Shown here piece by piece: positions 1 to 6,614 of a stretch of DNA of 7,022 nt. The notes below the pieces were generated by a model. That model was given only the letters and a program-made list of their open reading frames with translations. It searched no databases and was not told where the DNA came from. Within the stretch, counting starts at the first letter, position 1; the number at the start of each line of letters is the position of its first letter. The DNA is taken from assembly GCA_021203285.1 (NCBI GenBank), contig JAJQBM010000106.1, positions 1 to 7,022 of the forward strand, read 5' to 3'. The translations under genes and the position numbers were made by a program. The DNA is from Clostridiales bacterium (GTDB lineage: Bacteria > Bacillota > Clostridia > Lachnospirales > Lachnospiraceae).

Positions 1-31
1 TTGTAGTATCTTTTATCAAAATGCTCTGCAT
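1..31 (-). CDS. Start of an unidentified downstream gene (partial, N-terminus only)
   Basis: An ATG at 29-31 opens a frame reading MQSILIKDTT before the window ends, so only ten residues are visible. The start is supported by a perfect AGGAGG at 41-46 with 9 nt of spacing. The gene lies 73 nt downstream of cysN on the same strand with no terminator in between, so it is probably the next member of the sulfate-assimilation operon. The opening 'IKDTT' vaguely recalls small clostridial hypothetical proteins that begin this way, but ten residues are too few for a product call. I assign no function. Confidence 0.6.
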   Translation of the reverse strand, partial: MQSILIKDTT

Positions 32-40
32 GAGTATGTC

Positions 41-46
41 CCTCCT
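41..46 (-). promoter_or_regulatory. Ribosome binding site of the gene beginning at 31
   Basis: AGGAGG on the minus strand, 9 nt before an ATG. It is the strongest Shine-Dalgarno match in the window and is the main evidence that the ATG at 29-31 is a real start. Confidence 0.65.
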
Positions 47-104
47 ATGGTTCTGAATATTCAAGTACCATTACTCCGCCGTGCTCAGGGAGCGAGCCTG
101 TGGC

Positions 105-1796
105 TCAGATCATCCAGAAATTATCCGTGCACATAATTCTCCGATAGGTCTCGAACCGGAACCACTTATCATAAAATTTCACATGGTTCCCATCGTCCAT
201 ATTCCGGCGTTCATACAGATAATCCTGATAATCCGCTTCCCCGCGGATCTGGATTTCAAATCCTCTCGCATCCAGCGTCGGTAAACCGCTGTAACGATAC
301 TCGGACAGAGGCAGGATATCTTTCACCCGTCGGTCTCTGATCAAAATGGCAGCTTCACTTTTCACTGCGATAATATCAAAGGATTCCGGATAATGGTAGC
401 TGTCTCCCTTTACCGGCACCTCATCTCCCACGTGATACGTTTTTCCTCCCTCATTCGCCCTGGAAAGCAGCGCATTGTCTATATTAAAATAAAACTCCTC
501 GAAAATGTAGCCGTCGGTTCGGATCTCGCCCTTTTCAAAGTATGGTTTCTCCGTCTCTTCTCCCACATTTTCTACCACGCCGCAGGCTGAGGTCGCGTGG
601 CTGACCCGGTCAATCAGAATCAGCTCACCCAGCGTTTTATTTGTATCAAAGGCATCTACCACAATATTCTCCGCCAGTTCCAGACGGCAGAGGGCAATCT
701 CATTTTTTTCCAGCTTCTCTGTCGGCAAATGCTCGCCGGTGTTCACGTCGATCTTGTACTGAATGGCAGTCACCACGCCGCTGATTTTTTTCGTGCCGAT
801 CCGGATCAGATACTCTTTTCCGGCATAGAGCGGCTCATCATCCATCCACAGCAGGGTAGCATTGATTCTCTTCGCCACAGGCAGACGATCCGTATCGGCA
901 AGGACACGGCCGCGGCTTACATCCACCTCGCAGTCCAGCTGTATGGTAACAGCCTGCCCGGCATACGCCTCCGGGACTTCCTCAAACCCGATATGAATAG
1001 CTTTTACATGCGCGGATTCCCCGCCGGGAAGCACGGTAAGTTTCTGCCCTTTCACAACGCGGCCGCTTTCCACCTGCCCCTGGAATCCGCGAAACGTATG
1101 ATCCGGCCTGCACACCCGCTGCACGGGAAGATAGAAGGTATCCTGATTCTCATCTTCCGTTACATCCACCGTTTCCAGATAATCCAGCAGCGTGCCGCCC
1201 TGATACCACGGCATATGGTCCAGCGCATGAGTGATATTGTCTCCCTGCGTCGCACTGACCGGAATGGCCTTCATATGCTGGAGTCCAAGTTCCCCGGACA
1301 GGACGTCTATATCGCTTCGAATTTCCCGAAAACGCTCCTCGCTGTAATTTACGAGATCCATCTTATTAACGGCAAAGACAAAATACCGGATGCCCATCAG
1401 GGTGCAGATCCGCGCGTGCCGCCGCGTCTGGGACAGGACGCCGTGTTCCGCGTCCACCATCACCACCGCCAGCTTTGCAAAAGAAGCGCCCACCGCCATG
1501 TTTCTCGTGTACTCCTCATGGCCGGGCGTATCGGCTGCGATAAAGCTGCGCCGCTCCGTCGTGAAATAGAGATAAGCCACATCGATGGTAATCCCCTGTT
1601 CCCGTTCAGCGGTCAGCCCGTATAAGAGGAGGGAATAATCAATCTCGCCTCCGCGGGAGCCCACCTTGCTGTCAAGGATCAGCGCTTTTTCCTGGTCGGC
1701 ATACAGAAGCTTCGCGTCGTAAAGGATATGCCCGAGCAGTGTGGATTTCCCGTCATCCACGCTCCCGCAGGTGATAAATTTCAATAAACTGTTCAT
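105..1796 (-). CDS. cysN: Sulfate adenylyltransferase subunit 1 (GTPase) with a C-terminal extension
   Basis: CysN is the regulatory GTPase of ATP sulfurylase. It couples GTP hydrolysis to formation of adenylylsulfate (APS) from ATP and sulfate by CysD in the cytoplasm. The G-protein motifs are all present: P-loop GSVDDGKST (residues 11-19), switch I REQGITID (65-72), DTPGH (89-93), NKMD (144-147) and SA (181-182). EF-Tu-like beta-barrel domains follow to about residue 410 (RVSHATSACGVVEN, 397-410). At 563 residues it is longer than the roughly 475 of E. coli CysN. The extra part, residues 411-563, contains no Walker A motif and so is not the APS kinase (CysC) of CysNC fusions. It is an extension of unknown role that I associate with clostridial CysN. 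The start codon overlaps the cysD stop as TGATG, preceded by GGAGGG at 1806-1811, which suggests translational coupling. Stop is TGA. Confidence 0.95.
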   Translation of the reverse strand: MNSLLKFITCGSVDDGKSTLLGHILYDAKLLYADQEKALILDSKVGSRGGEIDYSLLLYGLTAEREQGITIDVAYLYFTTERRSFIAADTPGHEEYTRNMAVGASFAKLAVVMVDAEHGVLSQTRRHARICTLMGIRYFVFAVNKMDLVNYSEERFREIRSDIDVLSGELGLQHMKAIPVSATQGDNITHALDHMPWYQGGTLLDYLETVDVTEDENQDTFYLPVQRVCRPDHTFRGFQGQVESGRVVKGQKLTVLPGGESAHVKAIHIGFEEVPEAYAGQAVTIQLDCEVDVSRGRVLADTDRLPVAKRINATLLWMDDEPLYAGKEYLIRIGTKKISGVVTAIQYKIDVNTGEHLPTEKLEKNEIALCRLELAENIVVDAFDTNKTLGELILIDRVSHATSACGVVENVGEETEKPYFEKGEIRTDGYIFEEFYFNIDNALLSRANEGGKTYHVGDEVPVKGDSYHYPESFDIIAVKSEAAILIRDRRVKDILPLSEYRYSGLPTLDARGFEIQIRGEADYQDYLYERRNMDDGNHVKFYDKWFRFETYRRIMCTDNFWMI

Positions 1797-2698
1797 CAGA
1801 AATATCCCTCCCTCTTTCGCTTTTCCATGCTGGCATTCCCGCCGTCTTTATCAATCACGCGGCTGGTACGCTCCGATTCCACGGAGCTTAAGGTCTCCTC
1901 AATCACCTGATCCAGTATCGTTGCGTGAGACTCAATGCCGCCCGAAAGCGGATAGCAGCCCAGCGTGCGGAAGCGGACGCTTTTCATCTCCGGCACCTCA
2001 CCGGGAAGCAGGCGCATCCGGTCGTCGTCCAGCATGATAATGTTGCCGTCCCTGTATACCACCGGCCGTTCCGCCGCAAAATACAGGGGCACGATAGGGA
2101 TATTTTCTCTCTTGATATATTGCCAGATATCTTTCTCCGTCCAGTTGGAAATCGGGAAGACGCGGATGTTTTCTCCTTTGTAAAGCTCTGTGTTAAAAAG
2201 CTTCCAGACCTCCGGCCTCTGGTTTTTCGGATCCAAGGCCTGGGCGGCGTTGCGGAAGGAAAAAATACGCTCTTTTGCCCGGCTTTTCTCCTCATCCCTC
2301 CGGCCGCCGCCGAAAGCCGCCGTGAAGCCGTATTTCTCCAGAGCCTGTTTTAACGCCTGAGTTTTCATGATATCCGTATAACTGGCGCCGTGGTCAAATG
2401 GGTTGATGCCCGCCCTGACGCCATCCTCGTTGATATACTCCAGCATCTCAATGCCGAGCTCCATCGCTCTTTTATCGCGGAACTCGATCATCTCGTGAAA
2501 CTTCCATGTCGTGTTGACATGCAAAAACGGAAACGGCGGTTTCTCCGGGTAAAACGCTTTCAGCGCCAGATGCAGCATCACGGAGCTGTCCTTCCCGATG
2601 GAATACAGCATTACGGGCTTTTCGCACTCCGCAACTACTTCCCGGATGATATAAATCGCCTCCGCCTCCAGTTCATCCAAATGTGACAATCCATTCAT
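1796..2698 (-). CDS. cysD: Sulfate adenylyltransferase subunit 2 (catalytic)
   Basis: CysD is the catalytic ATP-pyrophosphatase subunit of ATP sulfurylase. It forms APS and pyrophosphate from ATP and sulfate in complex with CysN. The 300-residue length matches the family. Visible marks are the PP-loop SIGKDS (residues 33-38), [13 protein letters not shown] (58-70), the basic glycine-rich stretch [20 protein letters not shown] (130-149) and the characteristic C-terminal KREGYF (295-300). The clean family-typical end shows that TGA is a genuine stop here, which bears on the in-frame TGA in the ferredoxin gene upstream. The ATG at 2696-2698 has AGGAG at 2709-2713, 10 nt away. It lies between the ferredoxin gene and cysN in the operon. 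No APS kinase is nearby, consistent with APS being reduced directly. Confidence 0.96.
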   Translation of the reverse strand: MNGLSHLDELEAEAIYIIREVVAECEKPVMLYSIGKDSSVMLHLALKAFYPEKPPFPFLHVNTTWKFHEMIEFRDKRAMELGIEMLEYINEDGVRAGINPFDHGASYTDIMKTQALKQALEKYGFTAAFGGGRRDEEKSRAKERIFSFRNAAQALDPKNQRPEVWKLFNTELYKGENIRVFPISNWTEKDIWQYIKRENIPIVPLYFAAERPVVYRDGNIIMLDDDRMRLLPGEVPEMKSVRFRTLGCYPLSGGIESHATILDQVIEETLSSVESERTSRVIDKDGGNASMEKRKREGYF

Positions 2699-2727
2699 AA
2701 CAATCTAACTCCTATCCATAACAATTA

Positions 2728-2799
2728 CTAATACCGGTTCGCATCCCGCCTGTCTGTCTCAATGACCACCTCCGTTTCATCCGCTTTTCGAATATGTCA
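2728..2799 (-). pseudogene. In-frame continuation of the AprB-like ferredoxin gene beyond its TGA
   Basis: Directly after the TGA at 2797-2799 the same frame runs on for 22 sense codons to a TAG at 2728-2730. It encodes a charged tail that starts HIRKADE and ends DRRDANRY. From memory, short clostridial AprB-like ferredoxins are about 100-105 residues and end in a similar tail (a Trp, a basic/DG-type turn, then D/N-R-x-[DS]-N-x-Y). The TGA sits where that Trp is expected. Reading through it gives 103 residues and leaves 29 nt before cysD, like the other gaps in this operon. So this stretch looks like coding sequence rather than spacer. Whether it is expressed is unknown. Confidence 0.7.
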
Positions 2800-3039
2800 C
2801 CGGAGGATATCGCCCCTTTTTTTCACATTCATCACGCTGCCTCCGCCGCCGATATCCGCCCCCAGGAAAAAATCTATGGCTCCCGCCGGGCACTCCTTGA
2901 TGCAGGAAGCACAGTCCCAGCAGTCCCGCGGATAATCCATGTGAGTGCATCCGTCCGCCACTGAAATCAGTGTCCCCGGGCATATCTCCGCGCAGTTCCC
3001 GCAGTCGATGCAGCGGTTTCGGTTGATTCGTATACTCAT
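2797..3039 (-). CDS. aprB: AprB-like 2x[4Fe-4S] ferredoxin subunit of APS reductase (apparently truncated)
   Basis: This is a small dicluster ferredoxin expected to pass electrons to the FAD of the AprA-like subunit during reduction of APS to sulfite. Two complete CX2CX2CX3CP cluster motifs are visible, with Cys at 10, 13, 16, 20 and at 40, 43, 46, 50. The segment FFLGADIGGGGS (57-68) is typical of the AprB-like family. I chose the ATG at 3037-3039 because GGGGGAG lies 5 nt upstream and homology begins at MSIRINRNRCIDC. An upstream in-frame ATG at 3216 would add 59 residues that only overlap aprA. It starts 20 nt after aprA. As read, the protein is 80 residues and stops at a TGA (2797-2799). 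The frame stays family-like for 22 more codons, so the C-terminal tail is probably lost or requires readthrough. Both clusters would survive truncation. Ferredoxin identity is near certain; the AprB role rests on context and the central motif. Confidence 0.85.
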   Translation of the reverse strand: MSIRINRNRCIDCGNCAEICPGTLISVADGCTHMDYPRDCWDCASCIKECPAGAIDFFLGADIGGGGSVMNVKKRGDILR

Positions 3040-3059
3040 ACACACTCCCCCTCTTCTTC

Positions 3060-4874
3060 CTAACCAGACATGGCATTTGTATGCCGGAATTCGTTTTCCT
3101 TTACAATCTCTCTCCACAAAACTTCCCGCTTTCCATCCTTTATGCGGGAGTTCAGATAGGCAAAGAACTTCGGATTTTTCTCTGGGTAATCCTGATTTTC
3201 CCCGAAAATATGCCATCTGGTTTCTCTGCGGTTCAGAAGATGGAAAATCAGCGTCTTGCAGACCGTCAGCCGGTCCCGCAGTTCATACACAAAAAGCAGT
3301 TCATGCATGTTCTGTGCTGCCAGACGTTCCGTCAGGGCAGCCAACCGGTCGATCTCCTCATCCGCCAGGCGAAGCCGCTGCTCCGTGTAAGCATAGTGAG
3401 TGGAGATGCCGCCGGCGTACTCATCCATGACTTTCTGCATACGCTCCTCCAGCTCTTCCGCCGTGTAGGGAGCGCTCGTCTCGCTGAGGATGCGGGCATA
3501 CGTGTCCAAAACAGCAGCGGCCTGTTTTCGGAGAAATTCCTCCGCTCCCCGATCGATTTCCGTTTTCCCGTCCGCATTTGCCCCGATAATCGGACCCGGT
3601 TCTGCCGTTTCGCCGCATCCGTTTTCCGCTGCAGGAACATTGACAGCTGCTTTCTGCGCAGCATCCGCAGATTGCAGCAAGGCAAGAATACTCTCCGCCG
3701 CGATTTTCCCCTCCGCCAGAGCACCGGTGACGTATTTCTGCGGGCAGCCGCCCGCCACATCACCTGCAGCAAACAATCCACGAATCGTCGTCTCCCTGCG
3801 GGTATCTACCCAATATCCGCTGGCGGTGTGCCCTCCCACGACATAAGGTTCCGTTCCCTCAATCTCCACATCCTGTTCAGCGGGACCCGTCCCCTGCTCT
3901 ATCCATTTCAGAGTCTGGGTCGGACACATGTTCAGATAAGCTTTCAGGAGTTCCTCCTGCTGCCGTTCAGAGATGCCGCCGGTCTTCAGATAACAGGGAC
4001 AGTTTCCGAGATGGTTTTCCACTACCGTTCCGTAGATGCGCTCGCTGGTTGTAATTCCGTACTTGTCCTCGTACATAAATCCTTTCGCGTTGACCTGCCT
4101 GGCTCCGACACCCTGTGCGATGGTTCCGGTCGGCGCGATGGTGTCCTTGCATCGCAGCGCGACAAAACGCATCTCAAAAGAGGTCATCTCCGCGCCTGCA
4201 CGAATCCCCATGACGTACCCCGCGCCGGTAAGAAACGGCGGGTACCACATTTTATGTCTGGAAAAGCCGGGATTGTTGGGCTTATACAGCCCCGCGGCGC
4301 CTCCTGTCGCCGCCAGCACGGATTTTGCACGGATGATGTAAGCTTTCCGCTCTGTCACGGAAAATCCGACCGCGCCGTATACTTTATGATTTTCCACCAG
4401 CAGATCCGTGATATCGACCCGGTTCAGCACAGTCACATGCTCTGACTGCAGTACGGCGTCCGCAAGAATCGGTTTAATGTTTTCCCCGTTGATCTTGATA
4501 TTGCGGTTCCCCCGAGACACATATTTTCCGTTTTCATCTTTTAAAATGACCAGTCCCAGCTGCTCTAAGTCCGCTGTGACCTCATTAAATAATTCCGCCG
4601 CCGTCAGCAGGAGATCCTGCCGCACGATTCCCGCCGCATCCTTCGCCGCGTAATCCGCATAATCCTGCGGCGTCCTTCCCTCTGTGATGTAAGCGTTCAG
4701 CGCGTTGACGCCCGCCGCAAGACAGCCGCTGCGGCGGATATCCGCTTTCTCCGCAATCAGAATGGACAGCGCTGATTTCCGGCTGAGCGTCAGGGCGGCA
4801 TAGCATCCCGCCGTTCCGCCGCCGATAATCAGGACGTCCGTATCTATCTGACGCGTCTCAAGTATATGTTTCAT
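3060..4874 (-). CDS. aprA: Adenylylsulfate (APS) reductase, alpha flavoprotein subunit, assimilatory type
   Basis: This is an FAD protein of the fumarate reductase/succinate dehydrogenase flavoprotein superfamily. It is predicted to reduce APS to sulfite and AMP with electrons from the adjacent ferredoxin. With the ATG at 4872-4874 it has 604 residues. The Rossmann FAD motif is IIGGGTAGCYA (16-26). Family-specific stretches are RRSGCLAAGVNALNAYI (47-63), YKPNNPGFSRHKMWYPPF (197-214), EMTSFEMRFVALRCKD (229-244) and TIRGLFAAGDVAGG (363-376). Asn57 or Asn60, Trp210, Arg241 and His349 are candidates for the APS-binding Asn, Trp, Arg and His of the Archaeoglobus enzyme, but this is unaligned. The C-terminal helical domain has RRETRWHIF (549-557). 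An Ala/Gly-rich linker (about 402-445) joins the two halves. I prefer this start because AAAAGGA lies 7 nt upstream and homology begins soon after; ATGs at 4892 and 4916 are alternatives, and 4916 would overlap the sulfatase. No qmo, dsr or classical sat gene is nearby, so the role is likely assimilatory. Confidence 0.92.
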   Translation of the reverse strand: MKHILETRQIDTDVLIIGGGTAGCYAALTLSRKSALSILIAEKADIRRSGCLAAGVNALNAYITEGRTPQDYADYAAKDAAGIVRQDLLLTAAELFNEVTADLEQLGLVILKDENGKYVSRGNRNIKINGENIKPILADAVLQSEHVTVLNRVDITDLLVENHKVYGAVGFSVTERKAYIIRAKSVLAATGGAAGLYKPNNPGFSRHKMWYPPFLTGAGYVMGIRAGAEMTSFEMRFVALRCKDTIAPTGTIAQGVGARQVNAKGFMYEDKYGITTSERIYGTVVENHLGNCPCYLKTGGISERQQEELLKAYLNMCPTQTLKWIEQGTGPAEQDVEIEGTEPYVVGGHTASGYWVDTRRETTIRGLFAAGDVAGGCPQKYVTGALAEGKIAAESILALLQSADAAQKAAVNVPAAENGCGETAEPGPIIGANADGKTEIDRGAEEFLRKQAAAVLDTYARILSETSAPYTAEELEERMQKVMDEYAGGISTHYAYTEQRLRLADEEIDRLAALTERLAAQNMHELLFVYELRDRLTVCKTLIFHLLNRRETRWHIFGENQDYPEKNPKFFAYLNSRIKDGKREVLWREIVKENEFRHTNAMSG

Positions 4875-4903
4875 TTCCAATTCCTTTTCCATATTCGAAA
4901 TGC

Positions 4904-6415
4904 TCAGGGCATCCACTCCAGTCCCGGCCAGTTCTCACTCTCTGTATTTTTCTGGGGTTCTCCCGGAGTGGTGCGCCCGTTTTTCACGTAAGAAGCCGCA
5001 AGAGCAGTCAATTCCTCCTCAATCTCAGGACGGAGTCCGTAAAGGTTATTCTGTTCCCGGATATCTGTCGACAGGTCATAGAGCTGGTACGGTGTATCGT
5101 CTCCTGGTATCCCGCTCGCCGGAATCTTCGCCTCCGGCCCCATGCCGCCGGAGCCCGGACAGAACTCCAGCTTCCACTTTCCGCGGCGGAGAGAATAATT
5201 TGACACTGAGTGGTGCATCACATCTTCCCGTATGGGCTCTTTTCCGCCTTCCCAGATAGACAAGGCGGAAAAGGAGTCCTCCCCGGCGTCATCTCCGTAG
5301 GTGAATCCCGTAATCTCCGCGATGGTCGCGAACACATCGGTCAGGCAGGTCATCTGGTCCCGCTCGGCTCCGGCCGACACATGCCCCGGCCAGCGGACGA
5401 TAAACGGTATGCGGTGGCCGCCCTCCCAGATATCGCTTTTCTTTCCGCGGTAAATATAACTCGGGTTGTGCCCCAATTCCTTCAGCGTCGGATAATCCGC
5501 GATGCCGGAGCAGCCGTTGTCACTGGCAAAAATCAGGATGGTGTCATCCGCAATTCCCTTTTCGCGCAGCTTCGCATCCAGTTTTCCCACAAACCCATCG
5601 ACCTGCAGGACAAAATCTCCGTATCTGCCGATTCCGGATTTTCCCTGATACTCCGGCGCAGGCAGCAGCGGCCCGTGTACCGCCGGAGTCGGATAATAAA
5701 TAAAAAACGGCTGGTCTTTTCCGGCATAATCATCCACCAGGGAAAGCACTTTCGCATCCATATCCGGAACCACCTTCGCGGGATCATGGCCGGGTGCCGC
5801 CGATCCGTACTCGACCTCCGTCTGCTGGGACGGTCCCACGCGGTCCAGCCTGCGCACGCCGATCATATGATCCGGCGGAGCCAACACATGATCATTTTCG
5901 ATATACACAAACGGCGGCTGATCCAGAGAAGCTGGAAGCCCGAAGAAATAGTCGAATCCCCGCGTGTTCGGTCCGTCCGCAATCGGCGCCGTAAAATCAA
6001 TTCCCGCCGCGCATTTGTCCTGATCGCCGTTAGGGTCTTCATATGTCTCGGGCAAAGTATAGCCATCTTTCACGGTCCAGTTCATTCCCAGGTGCCACTT
6101 TCCGACACAGGCCGTGCGATACCCCTGCTTTTTCCCGATGGTCTCCCTCCCTTCCTCAATCAGCGGGCTAGACTGCCCCGGAAGCACGCCTCTTTTTAAG
6201 CGGGACCTCCAGTTGTAGCGACCCGTCAGAAGCCCGTAGCGGGAAGGTGTACAGAGTGCCGAGGACGCGTGACAATCTGTGTTGCGCAGTCCCCCTGCCG
6301 CCACCGCGTCAATGTGTTCCGTCCGGATTTTGGATTCCGGGTTAAAACAGGACAGGTCGCCGTAACCAAGATCGTCCGTCAGAATCAGAATAATGTTCGG
6401 TTTTTCCTTTGCCAA
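4904..6415 (-). CDS. Cys-type sulfatase (arylsulfatase family), predicted cytosolic
   Basis: A sulfatase of the alkaline phosphatase superfamily (sulfatase family S1), hydrolysing a sulfate ester to alcohol plus sulfate. The signature CTPSR (residues 55-59) followed by GLLTGR (61-66) contains Cys55, which must be oxidised to formylglycine. In an anaerobe this would be done by the radical-SAM maturase anSME, which is not in this window. Other active-site marks are the metal-binding pair Asp14-Asp15 (ILTDDLGYGD), Lys106 and His108 in VGKWHLG, His247 in PAVHGPL, Asp299-Asn300 in ASDNG, and Lys325 or Lys326 in YRGKKSD. The 503-residue length is normal. The N-terminus (MAKEKPNIILILTDD) begins directly in the first beta strand with no signal peptide or lipobox, so it should act inside the cell. 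The start is TTG with AGAGGTG at 6423-6429, 7 nt upstream. It is the first gene of the sulfate operon, 29 nt before aprA. The substrate cannot be told from sequence. Confidence 0.93.
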   Translation of the reverse strand: MAKEKPNIILILTDDLGYGDLSCFNPESKIRTEHIDAVAAGGLRNTDCHASSALCTPSRYGLLTGRYNWRSRLKRGVLPGQSSPLIEEGRETIGKKQGYRTACVGKWHLGMNWTVKDGYTLPETYEDPNGDQDKCAAGIDFTAPIADGPNTRGFDYFFGLPASLDQPPFVYIENDHVLAPPDHMIGVRRLDRVGPSQQTEVEYGSAAPGHDPAKVVPDMDAKVLSLVDDYAGKDQPFFIYYPTPAVHGPLLPAPEYQGKSGIGRYGDFVLQVDGFVGKLDAKLREKGIADDTILIFASDNGCSGIADYPTLKELGHNPSYIYRGKKSDIWEGGHRIPFIVRWPGHVSAGAERDQMTCLTDVFATIAEITGFTYGDDAGEDSFSALSIWEGGKEPIREDVMHHSVSNYSLRRGKWKLEFCPGSGGMGPEAKIPASGIPGDDTPYQLYDLSTDIREQNNLYGLRPEIEEELTALAASYVKNGRTTPGEPQKNTESENWPGLEWMP

Positions 6416-6422
6416 TTTTTGT

Positions 6423-6429
6423 CACCTCT
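6423..6429 (-). promoter_or_regulatory. Ribosome binding site that fixes the TTG start of the sulfatase
   Basis: AGAGGTG on the minus strand lies 7 nt before the TTG at 6413-6415. With the sulfatase fold starting at residue 7, it makes TTG the convincing start although it is a rare initiation codon. Confidence 0.65.
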
Positions 6430-6495
6430 TCCTCTAATAATGCTTCCTGTTTTCACATCGCAAATGCATTACCGTTCTGTATAAAATATAGTTTT

Positions 6496-6524
6496 CTTAT
6501 ATGTTATGTACGATATAGTAACAT
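6496..6524 (-). promoter_or_regulatory. Candidate sigma-A promoter of the sulfatase-sulfate operon
   Basis: On the minus strand ATGTTA (6519-6524) and TATAAG (6496-6501) are separated by 17 nt. The -10 matches TATAAT at five of six positions; the -35 matches TTGACA at only three. It lies between the upstream terminator and the sulfatase, where a promoter is required, giving a leader of about 70 nt. The region is AT-rich, and other weak pairings (for example TATATT at about 6485-6490) cannot be excluded. Confidence 0.35.
6501..6524. promoter_or_regulatory. Inverted repeat overlapping the candidate promoter (possible operator)
   Basis: ATGTTA (6501-6506) and TAACAT (6519-6524) form a perfect 6-nt inverted repeat around a 12-nt spacer. 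One arm coincides with the proposed -35 box and the other abuts the -10. This geometry would suit a dimeric regulator responding to sulfur supply, but the arms are short and the region is AT-rich, so chance is a real alternative. Confidence 0.25.
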
Positions 6525-6550
6525 GACTGCTTCACTACTGTCTAATACAC

Positions 6551-6587
6551 AAAAAAATAACCGGCTATAGTTTCTGACTATAACCGG
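6551..6587 (-). terminator. Rho-independent terminator after the JAMM peptidase gene
   Basis: On the minus strand a 10-bp stem (CCGGTTATAG with CTATAGCCGG, one G-U pair) closes a 7-nt loop TCAGAAA and is followed by TTATTTTTTT. The arms are 6578-6587 and 6561-6570, and the T-run corresponds to the A-run at 6551-6557. It starts 27 nt past the JAMM stop. There is no T-run on the other side, so it acts only for minus-strand transcription. It separates the peptidase transcript from the sulfatase operon. Confidence 0.9.
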
Positions 6588-6614
6588 CCGCTCCCCGAAC
6601 TCACTTTTGAAATG

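Noticed and set aside
83..106. Two adjacent mini-hairpins (GCTC-AGG-GAGC and GAGCC-TGT-GGCTC) at the cysN stop, possible terminator
   Set aside because: Stems are only 4-5 bp and no T-run follows on the minus strand, so they do not support termination.
597..1625. A 342-codon plus-strand frame opposite cysN
   Set aside because: Shadow of cysN: no family motifs in the translation, and cysN has all its G motifs on the other strand.
2728..2799. Selenocysteine insertion at the in-frame TGA
   Set aside because: The sequence after the TGA offers only a small hairpin (AUUCG/CGGAU) without the usual bacterial SECIS features, and the position appears to be Trp rather than Cys in relatives.
2797..2799. 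Genome-wide TGA-to-Trp reassignment
   Set aside because: TGA ends cysD right after the family-typical KREGYF and also ends cysN, the sulfatase and the JAMM gene, so it serves as a normal stop here.
2797..3216. A longer, 139-residue version of the ferredoxin starting inside aprA
   Set aside because: The first 59 residues overlap the aprA 3' end, show no ferredoxin similarity, and a good ribosome binding site precedes the internal ATG at 3039.
3081..4445. A 454-codon open frame on the plus strand opposite aprA
   Set aside because: It is antisense to a convincing flavoprotein gene, its translation shows no recognisable domain, and long antisense frames are expected opposite genes of this codon composition.
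5210..6199. A 329-codon plus-strand frame opposite the sulfatase
   Set aside because: Shadow of the sulfatase; the translation is Arg/His/Ile-rich without a fold signature.
6416..6550. Riboswitch or T-box in the sulfatase leader
   Set aside because: The spacer is short and AT-rich, with no SAM-type or T-box landmarks and no second terminator before the sulfatase.
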